From: Paraferrimonas haliotis
GTDB lineage: Bacteria; Pseudomonadota; Gammaproteobacteria; Enterobacterales; Shewanellaceae
Reading direction: 5' to 3'
DNA length: 64,000 bases
Assembly: GCF_002282895.1 (NCBI RefSeq)
Contig: NZ_NRRB01000002.1
Span: 186,001-250,000, forward strand
The notes under the pieces were generated by a model. It was given only the letters and a program-made list of their open reading frames with translations. It was not told where the DNA came from and made no database searches. Position numbers and translations under genes: made by a program. Position 1 is the stretch's first letter. The number at the start of each line of letters is the position of its first letter. This document shows positions 38,101-48,536 of the stretch, in pieces.

Positions 38101-39013
38101 TCATCTGCCAGCCTTGTTGATTCGGCAACCACTGTAAGACTCCCGAACGAATTTCAAAGGTTTGCGGTTGTTGCTGGTATTGCCATTGCAGCTGGCTAGG
38201 GGAAAACTCCAATATGGCGGTTTGAAAGGCTCGGTTGTTAAATCGCGACCACAGCTCAAAATTGACTAAGCCGGTAAGCTGTAATTCTTGTTGCAGGGCT
38301 CCGGGGTGCCACTTACCTAAATCCAATTGCTCCGCTGCGACGTAAAATTCACCCTTTAAATTGTCCGGATCAAAGCCGTTGCCACGCATCTGCACGCTTA
38401 AACGAAGTTGCTCATCGTTATCGGGATCTGCATCTAAACCAATATAGCCACTGCCCTTATGGTTTAAACCTTTGTTGAGCCATTTAAATTCACTGAGATA
38501 TATGGGGTTGCTGCGTTTGTTGTTTCGCTTAAGGGTAACCTGCGCCTCTGTGATAGAATAACGATCGAGCTGCTCAAGCAATAAAGCGTATAACCAATCA
38601 CTATTCCCTTGAGAGGTAGGCGAGTCCAAAATGTCTAAATCCAGCTCGAACTTAAGGCCGTCAAACCCCACATCTTCAACCTGAGGTGTGGCGGTAACTA
38701 GGGTCTGCCAAAAGTCCAGTTTGAGGTGAATTTTGTCAACCGTCATCGACACTGGAAGCGCTGATTGTTGTGGAATCACCAATTCATTAATGGTTAGCTC
38801 TGGGCCATAGGCGGCCCAAGCTGCTTCCATGCTGCCAATCTCTATATTAACGTGGTACTGACTGGCAATATAATTCTCGACATCCGCTTTTAATTGATTG
38901 AGTTGCGGCAATAATCCCCGAACCAAACTCACGGTCAAGGCAAACAGCACCAGCACAATGGCAAGCCCGATTCCAAGTTGACGAGTGAGTTTAGACAGAA
39001 ATTGAATGGCCAT
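35117..39013 (-). CDS. yhdP: AsmA-like envelope protein YhdP
   Basis: Very large inner-membrane-anchored periplasmic protein of 1298 residues (E. coli YhdP 1266). One N-terminal membrane helix (GIGLAIVLVLFALTVSLVRG) is followed by a long beta-rich region of the bridge-like AsmA/TamB type and an AsmA C-terminal domain. In E. coli it works with TamB and YdbH in phospholipid movement to the outer membrane. It begins two bases after the rng stop; the Pro/Glu-rich C-terminal tail overlaps nit1. Confidence 0.95.
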   Translation of the reverse strand: MAIQFLSKLTRQLGIGLAIVLVLFALTVSLVRGLLPQLNQLKADVENYIASQYHVNIEIGSMEAAWAAYGPELTINELVIPQQSALPVSMTVDKIHLKLDFWQTLVTATPQVEDVGFDGLKFELDLDILDSPTSQGNSDWLYALLLEQLDRYSITEAQVTLKRNNKRSNPIYLSEFKWLNKGLNHKGSGYIGLDADPDNDEQLRLSVQMRGNGFDPDNLKGEFYVAAEQLDLGKWHPGALQQELQLTGLVNFELWSRFNNRAFQTAILEFSPSQLQWQYQQQPQTFEIRSGVLQWLPNQQGWQMTSRDFDIVSNNQAWQDFGVFINASPQQFGLFLNRIDLANLEPFLPLIPGIKLAHIEQWMAMSPSGTVSKLQLQKAKDGEWLTGVQGNGLSWNAFGNLPEVADLQLVMASKGDIINAELPKQSIRFGMPSEGIPSANYQLESTGLAWQQTDAGSQLLIPRLQLQSDLLTLDARAALLLTEEQSPLLSLSASAAISDVAKVEQLFPKQAMGMPLSNYLGAALVKGKIADANIVWQGRLGEFPYDDKQGTFQAGFQLQKGEFEFQPDWPAVSELTLDALFEDARMDLNVVKGKLLNVDADGAFVGIERLQSQSQLRVIADLTAQGADVTDVMVNSALSGSVGKTLEVVEINGPIRANIDLDIPLYPEGELLAKGDVYLKDTPVYVNQPGMQLDEMSGTVSFENAKVTAQELQAKLYGQPTQITIDADNLNDDYGVSIKLNGSWQVDELPPKLDNALTDYYSGQLDWRGRVRMVFDDTGFRIQAQVNSDLEQAVLTLPEPLAKPLGASRQLRAELIGDSKQLFLGVKYDDAAEFWAGFDEEHGAQIAHYDLMVGRLFKLGDNVRRRQGHINIQLAEADFGEWLPVIQSFIQDIDKVEEEVAAKERTPLFPALTFIQGDFKSFDIFGAHFSDLNLVAEPDNNFWQVLANSPQVDAGLTFYPNWSEQGLKLVASKLHIAPQFDDADEQSVDHHQIAESLPPLALDIDDFKLYDYHLGHVVMQASPVDEGYQIQALRINDDYSSLNGRGMWYHKDRNQTELEFDLTAKQFDELTRVLNISPGVKDSPLSTQATLSWNGAPYSPDVASLNGKVSFEMGKGHLSQVSDKGTRIFSLFSLESLVRKLSLDFTDVFGKGFYYNKFSGDLDLKDGIVNTDNAVIDGTAGLLKVKGYTNLLDDSIDYDVRFSPHLASSVPTVVLLTTSAWNLGIGAFAISKVLQPVIEVISEIRFRLTGTIYEPLVNETGRKSKEIEVPESILPKTEPEQGVESEGKPTADAVEPEV

Positions 39014-39015
39014 GA

Positions 39016-40503
39016 CTACATCATCACCACATCAAACTTATCTTGGGTATACAAGTGTTCATTGCGTAAGTTAATTTTCTTACCTAAGTACACTTCCAAT
39101 TCTGCAACCAATTCGTTGTCTTGAGTCGATAGTGACTCGAAAACAGATGGCGCGCAGTACACCACAAATTCATCGGCATCGTAGGCACGATCGACGCGAA
39201 TGATTTCGCGCAATATCTCAAAGCTGACGGTTTCAACCGTTTTCATCGAGCCACGCCCTTTACAACATGGGCATTCGTCGCAAAGCACATGCTCAAGGCT
39301 TTCTCGCGTGCGTTTACGAGTCATTTCCACCAGTCCTAGGCTCGAAAAACCACTGATGTTAGTTTTGACTCTATCCGACGCCAGCGCTTGCTCAAGCGCT
39401 GTTAGCACCCGCGTTTGGTGCTCACTGCTGCTCATGTCGATAAAATCAATGATGATAATGCCACCAAGATTTCGCAGTCTCAGCTGATGAGCAATGGCCT
39501 GTGTGGCCTCTAGGTTCAAGTTAAAAATGGTTTCTTCGAGATTGCGACTGCCGACAAACGCTCCGGTATTCAAATCGATGGTGGTCATGGCCTCGGTTTG
39601 ATCGACAATCATGTATCCGCCGGATTTTAAATCGACCCGTTTTTCCAGCGCTCGTTGAATTTCTTTCTCCACATCGTACTGATCAAACAACGGATTGGGA
39701 CCACGATACAAAGTCAGTTTATCGGTAAGCTCGGGCATAAACTCTCGGCAAAACATCGACAACTCTTCAATGGTTTGGTGCGAATCCACCAGTACTTTAT
39801 CAAGTTTGGTGCCAACGAAATCGCGAATAATACGAACCGGCAAGATCAAATCACGATAAAGATCCCGCACGCCTTTGCGAGCTTTGCGCTCTAAGACTTT
39901 TTTCCACACTTGACGTAAAAACTTAGCGTCTTGTATGAGCTCTTGCTCGCCAACCCCTTCAGCAGCGGTGCGTATAATGAAACCACCAGATTCATCCACA
40001 AAAGGCTCGGTTAATTTACGTAAACGTTCTCGCTCTTGTTCCGATTCAATTCGTTGCGATACGCCGACATGGGAGGCGCTGGGCATGAAGACCAGATACC
40101 TAGAAGGCAATGTAATATCTGTAGTGAGTCTCGCGCCTTTGGTGCCAATAGGGTCTTTGACTACTTGAACCACCAGCTCCTGACCCTGATGCACCAGTCG
40201 ACCGATGTTGGCTTGCAACTTTTGCTTATCTTCTTCATCAACGCACTCGGTGTGCACCACAATATCCGACGCATGCAAAAACGCTGCTTTGTCGAGACCA
40301 ATATCGATAAAAGCAGCCTGCATACCCGGCAGCACTCGAGTCACTTTACCTTTGTAGACGTTGCCCACTAAACCGCGCTTCATCCGCCGTTCGATGTGGA
40401 TTTCTTGAAGGGTACCATTTTCCACGAGGGCCACTCGTGACTCGGTGGGCGTGACATTGATTAACAGTTCTGCACTTAACGCATTATCTTGATATTTAGC
40501 CAT
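39016..40503 (-). CDS. rng: Ribonuclease G
   Basis: RNase E/G-family endoribonuclease that matures 16S rRNA 5' ends, 495 residues from the ATG at 40503 (E. coli 489). The embedded S1 domain is in LVGNVYKGKVTRVLPGMQAA; the catalytic Asp residues lie in TTIDLNTGAFVG and IIIIDFIDM; the zinc-link Cys are in CDECPCCKGRG. The start overlaps the maf stop by eight bases; the open frame to 40581 is an extension into maf. Confidence 0.97.
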   Translation of the reverse strand: MAKYQDNALSAELLINVTPTESRVALVENGTLQEIHIERRMKRGLVGNVYKGKVTRVLPGMQAAFIDIGLDKAAFLHASDIVVHTECVDEEDKQKLQANIGRLVHQGQELVVQVVKDPIGTKGARLTTDITLPSRYLVFMPSASHVGVSQRIESEQERERLRKLTEPFVDESGGFIIRTAAEGVGEQELIQDAKFLRQVWKKVLERKARKGVRDLYRDLILPVRIIRDFVGTKLDKVLVDSHQTIEELSMFCREFMPELTDKLTLYRGPNPLFDQYDVEKEIQRALEKRVDLKSGGYMIVDQTEAMTTIDLNTGAFVGSRNLEETIFNLNLEATQAIAHQLRLRNLGGIIIIDFIDMSSSEHQTRVLTALEQALASDRVKTNISGFSSLGLVEMTRKRTRESLEHVLCDECPCCKGRGSMKTVETVSFEILREIIRVDRAYDADEFVVYCAPSVFESLSTQDNELVAELEVYLGKKINLRNEHLYTQDKFDVVMM

Positions 40504-41083
40504 GGTTCCACTCCAAAGCTGAATCGACGAGCCTACGGGTCTCAACCAAAGGTAAGCCAACCACACTGGAATAGCTGCCATTGATTGACTCTACAAAGTT
40601 GCCACCGATACCTTGGATGCCGTAGCTACCGGCTTTATCAGCAGGCTCTCCGGTATCCCAATATTGCTTTATTTGTTGCTCAGTTAACTGACAAAATCTT
40701 ACCACAGTTGTGACCACAACAGATTGACTTTTAAAACCATTTGTTACCGCCACCGCAGTCATGACTTGATGTTCATTGCCACTCAACCTGGTGAGCATTT
40801 CAGCACTGTGTTGCGCATCCTTGGGCTTACCCAGCAAACAATTATCGATCACAACGATAGTGTCTGAGCCGAGAACAATTGCCCCGGTTGTAGGTGCATG
40901 AATCAATCCCGCCTTGGCCTTTTCATTGGCTAGGCGCTCCACATAGGCAGCAGGCGCTTCACCACTAAACGGCGTTTCATCAATGTCACAGCTTACGCTG
41001 CTAAATCGGTATCCAAGTTGCGACAGCAGTTGCCGGCGACGTGGTGAGGCTGAGGCCAACACGATGTCTGCAGAAGTATTCAT
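40496..41083 (-). CDS. maf: Maf-family nucleotide pyrophosphatase (YhdE type, dTTP/UTP)
   Basis: House-cleaning pyrophosphatase of 195 residues that hydrolyses dTTP, UTP and modified pyrimidine nucleotides. It starts with LASASPRRRQLLSQLGY, the phosphate-binding signature, and has ANEKAKAG and VLGSDTIVVIDN for catalysis. Its ATG abuts the mreD stop directly. Confidence 0.95.
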   Translation of the reverse strand: MNTSADIVLASASPRRRQLLSQLGYRFSSVSCDIDETPFSGEAPAAYVERLANEKAKAGLIHAPTTGAIVLGSDTIVVIDNCLLGKPKDAQHSAEMLTRLSGNEHQVMTAVAVTNGFKSQSVVVTTVVRFCQLTEQQIKQYWDTGEPADKAGSYGIQGIGGNFVESINGSYSSVVGLPLVETRRLVDSALEWNHG

Positions 41084-41572
41084 TTAGCGCACCTTAAAGT
41101 CACGGCGCAATCGTTTTAACAGCCAATAAGCCCAAAACCAAATAACAAGATTAGACACCGCCGGTAGTAATTCTGCTGGGTCAAAGGCAACGCGATGAAT
41201 CGCAAATTGAATCCAGAAAATGATCAAATGATAAACGATGCTGAGCGACGCGATAATGATGGACTGTTGCCAAATGGGAAAGTTACGAATGCGTTTATAA
41301 TGCAGTGCAATCACATAAATCATGAGCGCTAAGGCAAGCCCGCGCACTCCCATGGTAGCCCCGAGCAAAATGTCTAACATGATGCCCAGTATCCAGGCGG
41401 TTAAAATGCTGTAGCGATGGGGTAATGCCATGGTCCAATAGGCCAGCGCAATGAACACCCAGTCGGCTCTAAAGTCCGCCACAACCGACGGCAATGGCAT
41501 AATTTGCAATAGCAGCGCCATGATGAGCGTAGCCCAGACAATGCCTCTACCATTCGCAGCCTGTAGCGCCAT
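41084..41572 (-). CDS. mreD: Rod shape-determining protein MreD
   Basis: Inner-membrane protein of the elongasome, 162 residues with about five membrane helices (e.g. IVWATLIMALLLQIMPL). The start at 41572 is fixed by a TAATG overlap with the mreC stop; the frame to 41611 is an extension. It scaffolds the MreB-MreC-RodA-PBP2 complex. Confidence 0.96.
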   Translation of the reverse strand: MALQAANGRGIVWATLIMALLLQIMPLPSVVADFRADWVFIALAYWTMALPHRYSILTAWILGIMLDILLGATMGVRGLALALMIYVIALHYKRIRNFPIWQQSIIIASLSIVYHLIIFWIQFAIHRVAFDPAELLPAVSNLVIWFWAYWLLKRLRRDFKVR

Positions 41573-42408
41573 TACTCTTCCTCTTCCTGGTGCGTTTGTC
41601 CTTCCGGCCAAAGCAGCAGTACGTAGCGGATTCGGTCTAAACTCGCCAACGGCTTAACCATGACCTTGGCGTAACGACGACCATCGCCTCGTTCAACAGA
41701 TTCCACTCGCGCCACGGGATAACCTTCGGGAAACCGTCCGCCCAGTCCAGAAGACACCAGCAAATCTCCGGCATTAATGTCGGTACTGGTGGGCAAATGG
41801 CGAATTTCCATTACGTCTAAATCGCCGGTGCCCTGAAGTACGCCACGAACGTCGTTCCTGCTCACTCGTACCGGTATGGCATGGCTGCTGTCACTGATGA
41901 GCAACACCCGAGAGGTCAGTTGTGACACTTGCGTTACCTGGCCAATAATGGCTTTGTCATCAATGACTGGTTGCCCTACGAACACCCCTTGCCGCTCGCC
42001 AACACCGAGAGTCACATAGTGATGGTAAGGGTCGGCGTCCACCGCCATCACTTCAGCGACCCGTTTTTGGGCATCTTGACGAACCGGTGAACCGAGCAAG
42101 GCGCGTAATCTCAGGTTTTCCTGATTAAGGTGTTCAAACCGTTGTAAGCGCTCACTCATCAAAAGTTGCTGCTCGAGCAAATCTTGGTTGCGCTTTTTTA
42201 ACTGATTGCGAGTAGCAAGGCTTGAGGAAACCCAATCCATTAGATTGCCCGGCACGTTGGCCGCTAACTGCAACGGAGATAGCAAGGAAGACAGTGATTG
42301 ACGAGCCGGCTCGATGCGATCTTTAGCCACAATCAACGCCAGCGATAAAATAATCGCCAGAGTTAATCTAAATTGTATCGATACGCCGCGCCCAAAAATT
42401 GGATTCAT
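41572..42408 (-). CDS. mreC: Rod shape-determining protein MreC
   Basis: Bitopic periplasmic scaffold of the elongasome, 278 residues. One N-terminal membrane helix (FRLTLAIILSLALIV) is followed by a coiled coil (about 60-105) and the two-barrel domain with GVGERQGVFVGQPVIDDKAI. The tail is acidic. It follows mreB after a hairpin with a T-run (see the attenuator entry). Confidence 0.97.
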   Translation of the reverse strand: MNPIFGRGVSIQFRLTLAIILSLALIVAKDRIEPARQSLSSLLSPLQLAANVPGNLMDWVSSSLATRNQLKKRNQDLLEQQLLMSERLQRFEHLNQENLRLRALLGSPVRQDAQKRVAEVMAVDADPYHHYVTLGVGERQGVFVGQPVIDDKAIIGQVTQVSQLTSRVLLISDSSHAIPVRVSRNDVRGVLQGTGDLDVMEIRHLPTSTDINAGDLLVSSGLGGRFPEGYPVARVESVERGDGRRYAKVMVKPLASLDRIRYVLLLWPEGQTHQEEEE

Positions 42409-42410
42409 AA

Positions 42411-42434
42411 AAAATTAAGGCGGCTAGCGCCGCC
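42411..42434 (-). terminator. Attenuator-like terminator between mreB and mreC
   Basis: On the minus strand GGCGGC-GCTA-GCCGCC is followed by TTAATTTTTT immediately before the mreC ATG. A leaky terminator here would give MreB in excess over MreC and MreD. The T-tract also covers the mreC ribosome-site region. Confidence 0.65.
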
Positions 42435-42445
42435 CCAAGCTGTTA

Positions 42446-43543
<1,098 letters not shown>

Positions 43544-43589
43544 TTACCAATGCAAGGGCTTTTCCACAAGGTTTGAACCGCGTCAATTG

Positions 43590-43629
43590 CGATAAAAAAG
43601 GGTTAGCGCACCAAAATGTCACTAACCCT
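43590..43629 (-). terminator. Terminator at the end of the MSHA locus
   Basis: On the minus strand AGGGTTAG and CTAACCCT arms with a 15-base loop are followed by TTTTTTATC, 53 bases past the mshQ stop. Confidence 0.8.
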
Positions 43630-43681
43630 AATATTTGGCATGTATTTTCTGGCTAAGTTCCGTTTTATAGTGGACAAATTG

Positions 43682-46600
43682 TTAGTTAATTTCCCGCCAA
43701 TAAATAATGCGATCGTTGCCTCTGTAGGTGCCAAAGTAGGCACTGGCTCTGGGTTCATTTAAGTCCGTTGGCGAGCTACCGTCCCAGTTCCAATACCATT
43801 GTAACCAAGGGGTATTATCGAGGTGCAAAGGCGCTTGTACCTGTCCACGATAGCCATTAGTAGCTCGCCACAACAACAGCGCTTTGCCATCACTGGCGAC
43901 GTTACCATCGTTGTTGCGCTGCACACTTTGAGCACCGCTTAGCTCCGGTTGATAGACATACCCAGAAGACGTATCCGAGCTGGCTTTACGCAACTCAGGT
44001 GTACTTAACACAGAACACTGATCATCGCGGTTCAGTTGCCAAGTACTGCCATTCCAGTATTCCATTGCGGCGCTCATTGACAATTGGGCGCTTTCTGGGC
44101 CAAAGGTATTTTCTAAGGTAAGGCGACCTAAGCGCACATCAATTAGATCAATCAGCTTGGCATCACAATTGGCACTTGAGCAATTACCAACAATGGAAGC
44201 CGCCATATCTGGATCGGCAACCAAGCCGTAACCGCCGTCGTTGTCATTAATTTGCACACCAACTCTAAGTTGCTGATAGGGGCCATCAACAGTGGGGGCA
44301 GCCGCTCTTGCTAAAGCGCTGCTGGCGTTGACTTGAGCTTGGCCTAACGCCCAATTGAGGCCATTAATCTGAGTCAATCGGTCATTTAACGGGTTACCAC
44401 TCAAGGCGTTCGCCGCAACCAGCTGTGAAGAAGCTTTAGCAAAATCACCAAAATAATTCTGAGTTCTTTGGCCACCAATATTTTGTGCCTCTACTTGCCA
44501 CTGCGCGGTAAAGGGTTGTGCCATATAACTAAATCCGCCAGCGCTGCAACCGGCAATAATGCTTTGGCCACTAATGGCGTACTGACTGGGCACAAAGCGG
44601 CCGCTGCTATCACTCACGCCTTTGGCAATGGGTGCTGCAACTCCAAGATAGCTTGACGGCGGTGTGGCGGTGAACTGAAACACGCCGACTTCACTGCTGG
44701 TTTGCGTTACCTTGGTAAGCCCCTGCTTGGCCGCAAGATGGTCGTAAGTTTTCAGCGATACTTCGGTATTGCGACCTGCACTTGGCGCGATTAATTGCGC
44801 CCCGAGCTCTATGCCTGCATGGGCGTAATTTGGCGTATTCGGATTGTTGCATAGATCGGCGTCATCATTGTCAAGCCATGCTTTGGCCTGAATCGACAAT
44901 TCAAAGCCTTCACCAGCCCGCTTAAACACCGAACAACTGCTGTCACCGCTGGCACAATTGGCCTGTGTGCTTACGCACAAACCAACGGGATAACTTACAA
45001 ACTGGTCGGCTCCTTCGAGCACCAAGCCTTGCTCATCATCACTGCCAAGGTAGCGGGCATTCAATTCCACTTTACCGGCATCGGCATAGTCCACTCGCAT
45101 CAAGGCTTCGCCGTTGCTATTAAAGTCCAACGACACCGGCGTGGCTTGAGCGGCATTGCCGCCCACATTTTGTTGCTGAACCGCCACCGGCCAGCTTTCC
45201 GGACGACCAGTATCGGCAGGGTCGATGTATTGACTCCAAAAATCGATGCTCTTAGTGGTGTCTTGGAATAGGGGCACACACGCCTGGCTGCTATCGTCTT
45301 TTTTTACCGCTCGAATAAGCACATTTTCTATGGGTTTGTTGGCTGGGTTATCCGGCACATCAAATTCAAAGCCGGCGTTGGCAAACGAAAGGGTACAATT
45401 GGCGGAATTTAAGCCACTGCTGCCACGTCGGCACAAGGTATCACTGCCAGGTCGAGTGCTAGGGATCGACCCTGACACCCCAATGGTGGTGGGCGAAGAC
45501 GTATTTAAGCGCAAATCCACCGTGGTACTACCACCACTAAAAATAAGCGTGTTAGAAGGCAGCCAAGCACCATCGGTAATGGCTGCCGGCGACAAATTGG
45601 CTCGAACTTCCCCAGTAATCAGCTCACTGCAATCGCTATTGGCGCACGCTCGAACGGTCATGGTTTCGGCTTTACAGGTTAACGGTGATTGACTGTAATC
45701 AAATTCAAAATGGTCGATAAGCTGTCCCACAGGCTCCGACTTAATGGAGCACACCTTAAAATTATCGATTTCATGGTTGTTGAAAGCACCACCGGTTGAG
45801 CCGGTCAGTGATAGATAGAACTTCTCGGGAATATCACCTTGAGCCGGGTTAACTTCGTAGGCATCGAAACTGGGTATTAGCACCTCATAACCAGCGCCGC
45901 TGTCACGCTCTACTTCAATGAGATGCTTTCCGGGTATTTGCGAATCGAGCGTAATTCGGTACTTGTGATTTGGTCCTGGCGTGTTGGTTTGACGTTGATC
46001 TACCGGCGGATTAAGGCCGCCACCAGTGCCCGCTAAGAAGACAAAATCCGCTTGTTCCGAGCCTCGAATAGCTACCGCTTGTCGCTCAAATCCGGTACCG
46101 CCAACTCGCCCTTCATTGGGGTTACTGTAGTTGCCGTATTCATCCAATCCAATACCAATCCAACCGCCTGCAAACCCTGGAGTGCCGTCGTTGCGTTGCG
46201 CGTACCCCAGCGAACCGCCGTAACTGCCCGGCTGCGGAGTGATGGTTGAGTCAGATAACACCACAGCGACGCCATCAGCGCCTTGTCCACCGTTAGGCGA
46301 CCAAGCGTTGTAATCAAACTCTAACACCACTTTATTGCCTTCGGCTGGGAATAATTTTTGATAGGTCAAGGCCGCCGCTTGGCGGCGCTTATCAGCGGTA
46401 ATTCTCAGCCGCTGATTATCTTGAATCGATGGAATATCACTGCTTCCCAAGACTTTTGCAATCCAGTCATCGCCTAAGTCTGAACGATTAAAGTCGTCGC
46501 TGTAACACTGCAAAGGGTCCGGCTCTGGATTGGGCAGCGCGCAGCCACTTTGATTGCCATTAATGACAGAATTGAACCCAAGTGAAACACTGGGAGAGGT

Positions 46601-48106
46601 TACTTTACCAAATAGAAATGAGGCCGAATTCATGGTTAAACTGCCCGAGGCGGTTTGATAAATATTCGCGGCAATGGTGGAGGTGTTACCCATAACAATG
46701 CTGCCATACGACATAATAGTGAGCTGAGACGAATCACCACTGATGTTGGCACCTGTAGTATTAATAAAGCCGCCGCTTGGTAGAGATAATGAACCCACGT
46801 GCAACACGCTGTCGCCGGTGATTTGAATTTGTGTATCAAAGCCCAAGCTTAAGCTTTCTATCCAATATTCTCCGGGCGCTAATTTCACGCTGTAGGGATT
46901 ACCAGAACGACCGCTACCTACGTTAAGCTGTTTAATTTTAACCCCAGCTGCATCAAGATTTAGCTGTGCTTTATTGTTCATATTAATCACGTTATAAAGC
47001 GCATCCGGCTCCGACAGCGTAAGCGATTGGTCGAATCCTAAGTTGTACGAGTCTCCGCTGGAATCCAGTGGGAACGGATCCACCACATCCGTCATGGCCG
47101 AGGCAAGACTGGATTCGATACAAGCACCGCCATCACACCCCTGATTGCCGGCATTGATTTGCGATGCGCTGTCATAGCCCAGCGCTCCGGCGATAGTGCC
47201 AATCACTGCACCGCGATGATTACCTAGATTAGCTTGATGGCCAGCACTGTAGCCATTCACTGGTGTTGGAAAGACCAATTCACATTGATCTAGTGTCGGC
47301 ACATCTGCATTCGTCACCTGTGAACTGTCTTTTAGTTCGACTTTTTTGGCTGTTAAACGCCCATTAACTTGGCTCGTCTGCTCAACTTTTATGTCACCAT
47401 CGGCATAAACAAACCCGTTAAACTGCGCGTTCTTTATTTTGACTTTTTCGTAGCTGACCAACAGTAATTGAAAACCACCAGAGGCATTGATTTGGGCATC
47501 TTCAAATTTAGCCTCACCGTTACCTTCGTCGCTGGTAAAAATTCGTACATCGCCACTTAAAACCAGTGTAGATCCGTCTATTTCTAGCTTTTCAATCCAG
47601 TAATCACCTGCCGCCAGCTCAACCGTGGCGTTATTTTCGACCTTTAATTCCTCCATACGGTAGTCGTTAGCAGGAAATTCTAGCGAACAGTCTTTGATCT
47701 TTACTTTTTTTAGGTCGGTCGCAACGATAGGATCGTCACAATCACTGACATCGCTGCCGCCATTTTGATATTGAAAACTGGGCAGGGATAACATAGGTAC
47801 TGAAGCATTTTCTATAGCGCAACTTGCGGGGCTGCCGTCCTCATTAACACAGGTAAAGGTATCTTCATGCTTGTCTTTACAAAACTTAATGGTTGGGCTT
47901 AGCAAGCCAATGACACTAGGGTTGCTCGCGGTTTTGAACTCGCTGTCTGTTCCAGCGGTGCAACTGGTATCTAGGGATTGCTGATGGCCTTGAATAACAT
48001 CAGGGAACTGGTTGGTATAAATGTCGTCAAAGGCATCGGCATGGGCCAAGTTTGTTAGCCCTAGCCACGCAGAAGTGGCGAGAGTCCATGATAAGTTACG
48101 GCTCAT
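43682..48106 (-). CDS. mshQ: MSHA biogenesis protein MshQ, large lectin-like tip-type protein
   Basis: Last gene of the MSHA locus, 1474 residues with a signal peptide (cut near LAHA). The N-terminal third has two related beta-rich units, each with a GxYWIExL core (near residues 165-175 and 405-415). A concanavalin-like lectin domain spans about 535-785 (CYSDDFNRSDLGDDWIAKV to DNFKVCS). The rest, about 860 to the end, matches the DUF6701 region of MshQ. Many Cys suggest disulfides. In Vibrio MshQ is a putative adhesin or tip component of the pilus; binding target is unknown. It overlaps mshP by 11 bases and has AGGAG before its ATG. Confidence 0.88.
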   Translation of the reverse strand: MSRNLSWTLATSAWLGLTNLAHADAFDDIYTNQFPDVIQGHQQSLDTSCTAGTDSEFKTASNPSVIGLLSPTIKFCKDKHEDTFTCVNEDGSPASCAIENASVPMLSLPSFQYQNGGSDVSDCDDPIVATDLKKVKIKDCSLEFPANDYRMEELKVENNATVELAAGDYWIEKLEIDGSTLVLSGDVRIFTSDEGNGEAKFEDAQINASGGFQLLLVSYEKVKIKNAQFNGFVYADGDIKVEQTSQVNGRLTAKKVELKDSSQVTNADVPTLDQCELVFPTPVNGYSAGHQANLGNHRGAVIGTIAGALGYDSASQINAGNQGCDGGACIESSLASAMTDVVDPFPLDSSGDSYNLGFDQSLTLSEPDALYNVINMNNKAQLNLDAAGVKIKQLNVGSGRSGNPYSVKLAPGEYWIESLSLGFDTQIQITGDSVLHVGSLSLPSGGFINTTGANISGDSSQLTIMSYGSIVMGNTSTIAANIYQTASGSLTMNSASFLFGKVTSPSVSLGFNSVINGNQSGCALPNPEPDPLQCYSDDFNRSDLGDDWIAKVLGSSDIPSIQDNQRLRITADKRRQAAALTYQKLFPAEGNKVVLEFDYNAWSPNGGQGADGVAVVLSDSTITPQPGSYGGSLGYAQRNDGTPGFAGGWIGIGLDEYGNYSNPNEGRVGGTGFERQAVAIRGSEQADFVFLAGTGGGLNPPVDQRQTNTPGPNHKYRITLDSQIPGKHLIEVERDSGAGYEVLIPSFDAYEVNPAQGDIPEKFYLSLTGSTGGAFNNHEIDNFKVCSIKSEPVGQLIDHFEFDYSQSPLTCKAETMTVRACANSDCSELITGEVRANLSPAAITDGAWLPSNTLIFSGGSTTVDLRLNTSSPTTIGVSGSIPSTRPGSDTLCRRGSSGLNSANCTLSFANAGFEFDVPDNPANKPIENVLIRAVKKDDSSQACVPLFQDTTKSIDFWSQYIDPADTGRPESWPVAVQQQNVGGNAAQATPVSLDFNSNGEALMRVDYADAGKVELNARYLGSDDEQGLVLEGADQFVSYPVGLCVSTQANCASGDSSCSVFKRAGEGFELSIQAKAWLDNDDADLCNNPNTPNYAHAGIELGAQLIAPSAGRNTEVSLKTYDHLAAKQGLTKVTQTSSEVGVFQFTATPPSSYLGVAAPIAKGVSDSSGRFVPSQYAISGQSIIAGCSAGGFSYMAQPFTAQWQVEAQNIGGQRTQNYFGDFAKASSQLVAANALSGNPLNDRLTQINGLNWALGQAQVNASSALARAAAPTVDGPYQQLRVGVQINDNDGGYGLVADPDMAASIVGNCSSANCDAKLIDLIDVRLGRLTLENTFGPESAQLSMSAAMEYWNGSTWQLNRDDQCSVLSTPELRKASSDTSSGYVYQPELSGAQSVQRNNDGNVASDGKALLLWRATNGYRGQVQAPLHLDNTPWLQWYWNWDGSSPTDLNEPRASAYFGTYRGNDRIIYWREIN

Positions 48107-48536
48107 AACGCGCTCCTACTTCCACCGAGCGACTGACCCTTAAACAGCTCCCGGCATCGCCATTACAATTTCCAGATTCACACACTGCAGTCGACTGTAT
48201 TCTAAATTCCTGCTGTGGACTTTGGCTTAGTTGGCTACAGCCTATGGTAACGCTGCACCCATTAAATCCTACACTGCCCACATCCGTATCTAAGTTCCAA
48301 CTAGTACTGACATTGGCGCAAACTGGCACCGCGCCGCTTATAGGAAACAACTGTGACAGCGCTCTGTCGGCGCCACTGTTGGCACTGGCCAATGCACGCG
48401 CGCCCCATACTTCTAGCGTTAGCGCTTCGGCCGAATCTTGATTAACCCGTAACAACGCGGCCGCAAGCACCGCCATCACCGTAATGATGAAAATCGCTAA
48501 AATGAGTGAAGCACCACGTTGAGATTTAGGGAACAT
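48096..48536 (-). CDS. mshP: MSHA biogenesis protein MshP (minor pilin-like)
   Basis: 146-residue PilX-like protein. The N-terminal prepilin-like helix is GASLILAIFIITVMAVLAAA with a G-A junction instead of the usual G-F. Six or so Cys follow. It overlaps mshO and mshQ by 11 bases on each side, fitting translational coupling. Probably part of a pilus-tip priming complex with MshO, MshC, MshD and MshQ. Confidence 0.9.
   Translation of the reverse strand: MFPKSQRGASLILAIFIITVMAVLAAALLRVNQDSAEALTLEVWGARALASANSGADRALSQLFPISGAVPVCANVSTSWNLDTDVGSVGFNGCSVTIGCSQLSQSPQQEFRIQSTAVCESGNCNGDAGSCLRVSRSVEVGARYEP

Noticed and set aside
45246-45692. 148-residue plus-strand frame opposite mshQ
   Set aside because: Antisense shadow of the large mshQ frame.
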